Shown piece after piece: positions 5,596-5,957 of a stretch of 5,957 nt of DNA; the first letter of the stretch is position 1; each line of letters opens with the position of its first letter. The stretch comes from Nitrospiraceae bacterium. GTDB taxonomy: Bacteria; Nitrospirota; Nitrospiria; Nitrospirales; UBA8639. Location: assembly GCA_003523945.1 (NCBI GenBank), contig DOFS01000013.1, forward strand, positions 1-5,957. Reading direction: 5' to 3'. The notes under the pieces are model-generated. The model was not told the origin of the DNA. It worked only from the letters and a program-made list of their open reading frames with translations, and ran no database searches. The translations under genes and the position numbers were made by a program.

Positions 5596-5957
5596 ATGAC
5601 CTCATTAACCTCTCTTCTTAATCTTCTGGCCCTTAGGGCTGATGAGCTAAGTGCTCTCACCCAGGAACTCGGTTGGCCACGATATCGGGCCAACCAAATC
5701 CTCCGATGGCTCTACCAACATCGTGCAGTGGATATTGAGTCGATGACCAACTTGTCAAAAACCGACAGGGCCAGGTTGCAGGAGGTGGCGACCATTCACC
5801 GCATGGGGTTTTCACCTCCAACGATTGCCAGCGATGGCACCGCAAAGTTTGTATGGAATTTGGAGGATGGCCTGGCTGTGGAAACGATATTGATCCCTGA
5901 TGGTCGTCGACGGACTTTGTGTCTGTCATCTCAAGTCGGCTGTACGCTGGATTGTGG
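5596..5957 (+). CDS. rlmN: Dual-specificity RNA methyltransferase RlmN, N-terminal part
   Basis: RlmN is a cytosolic radical-SAM enzyme that methylates C2 of A2503 in 23S rRNA and of A37 in some tRNAs. The first 120 residues are visible; the frame runs off the right edge. They show the family N-terminal RNA-binding region (ELGWPRYRANQILRWLYQ, then the conserved SMTNLSK), the core strand DGLAVETILIPDGRRRTLCL, and SSQVGCTLDC. Cys116 and Cys120 are the first two iron-sulfur ligands of the CxxxCxxC motif; the third is beyond the window, as is the catalytic C-terminal cysteine. The start at ATG 5596 matches family N-terminal length; the ribosome binding site is weak (GGA, 10 bases upstream), and a TTG at 5581 in the same frame is an alternative. 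The family usually has about 350-380 residues. Confidence 0.95.
   Translation, partial: MTSLTSLLNLLALRADELSALTQELGWPRYRANQILRWLYQHRAVDIESMTNLSKTDRARLQEVATIHRMGFSPPTIASDGTAKFVWNLEDGLAVETILIPDGRRRTLCLSSQVGCTLDC

Noticed and set aside
5478..5929. Minus-strand frames opposite the rlmN start
   Set aside because: The plus strand encodes clear RlmN motifs, and the opposite frames show no protein-like features.

Overview
This is a bacterial chromosomal segment of ordinary housekeeping genes separated by two less ordinary stretches. Gene density, Shine-Dalgarno sites, sigma70-like promoter boxes and a hairpin-plus-T terminator all indicate Bacteria. The mix of a secreted CWNC thioredoxin-like protein, prfC, suhB, rlmN and a small Lys/Ala-rich protein, with moderate GC, reminds me of Nitrospirota (Nitrospira-like). 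That is an impression from protein style, not a proven placement.

Layout. 1-420 (+) is the 3' end of prfC (release factor 3). 421-2640 is an AT-richer, accessory-looking stretch. It holds a minus-strand six-helix membrane protein with a TIR-like cytosolic domain (581-1882), an open-frame remnant (about 2006-2233) and a palindromic dispersed-type repeat (2335-2417). 2746-3276 (+) is an exported thioredoxin-fold protein with two hairpins in its leader. It converges on suhB (3397-4203, -), an inositol monophosphatase family enzyme with its own candidate promoter.

4313-5088 (-) is a complete small transcription unit. It has a near-consensus promoter (5060-5088), a coiled-coil plus HARE-HTH protein (4506-5030), a 28-residue Lys/Ala-rich basic peptide started by TTG (4372-4458), and a strong intrinsic terminator (4313-4349). 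Both products look able to act on DNA, so this resembles a miniature nucleoid or chromatin-protein operon. 5089-5595 is an AT-rich stretch without genes. 5596-5957 (+) is the start of rlmN, cut by the window edge just after the second cysteine of its radical-SAM cluster motif.

How they relate. prfC (translation termination) and rlmN (23S rRNA/tRNA methylation) are translation genes, and suhB has a known ribosome-biogenesis role in E. coli, but they lie in separate units. The best candidates for new biology are the membrane TIR-like protein and the HARE-HTH/KA-peptide unit.
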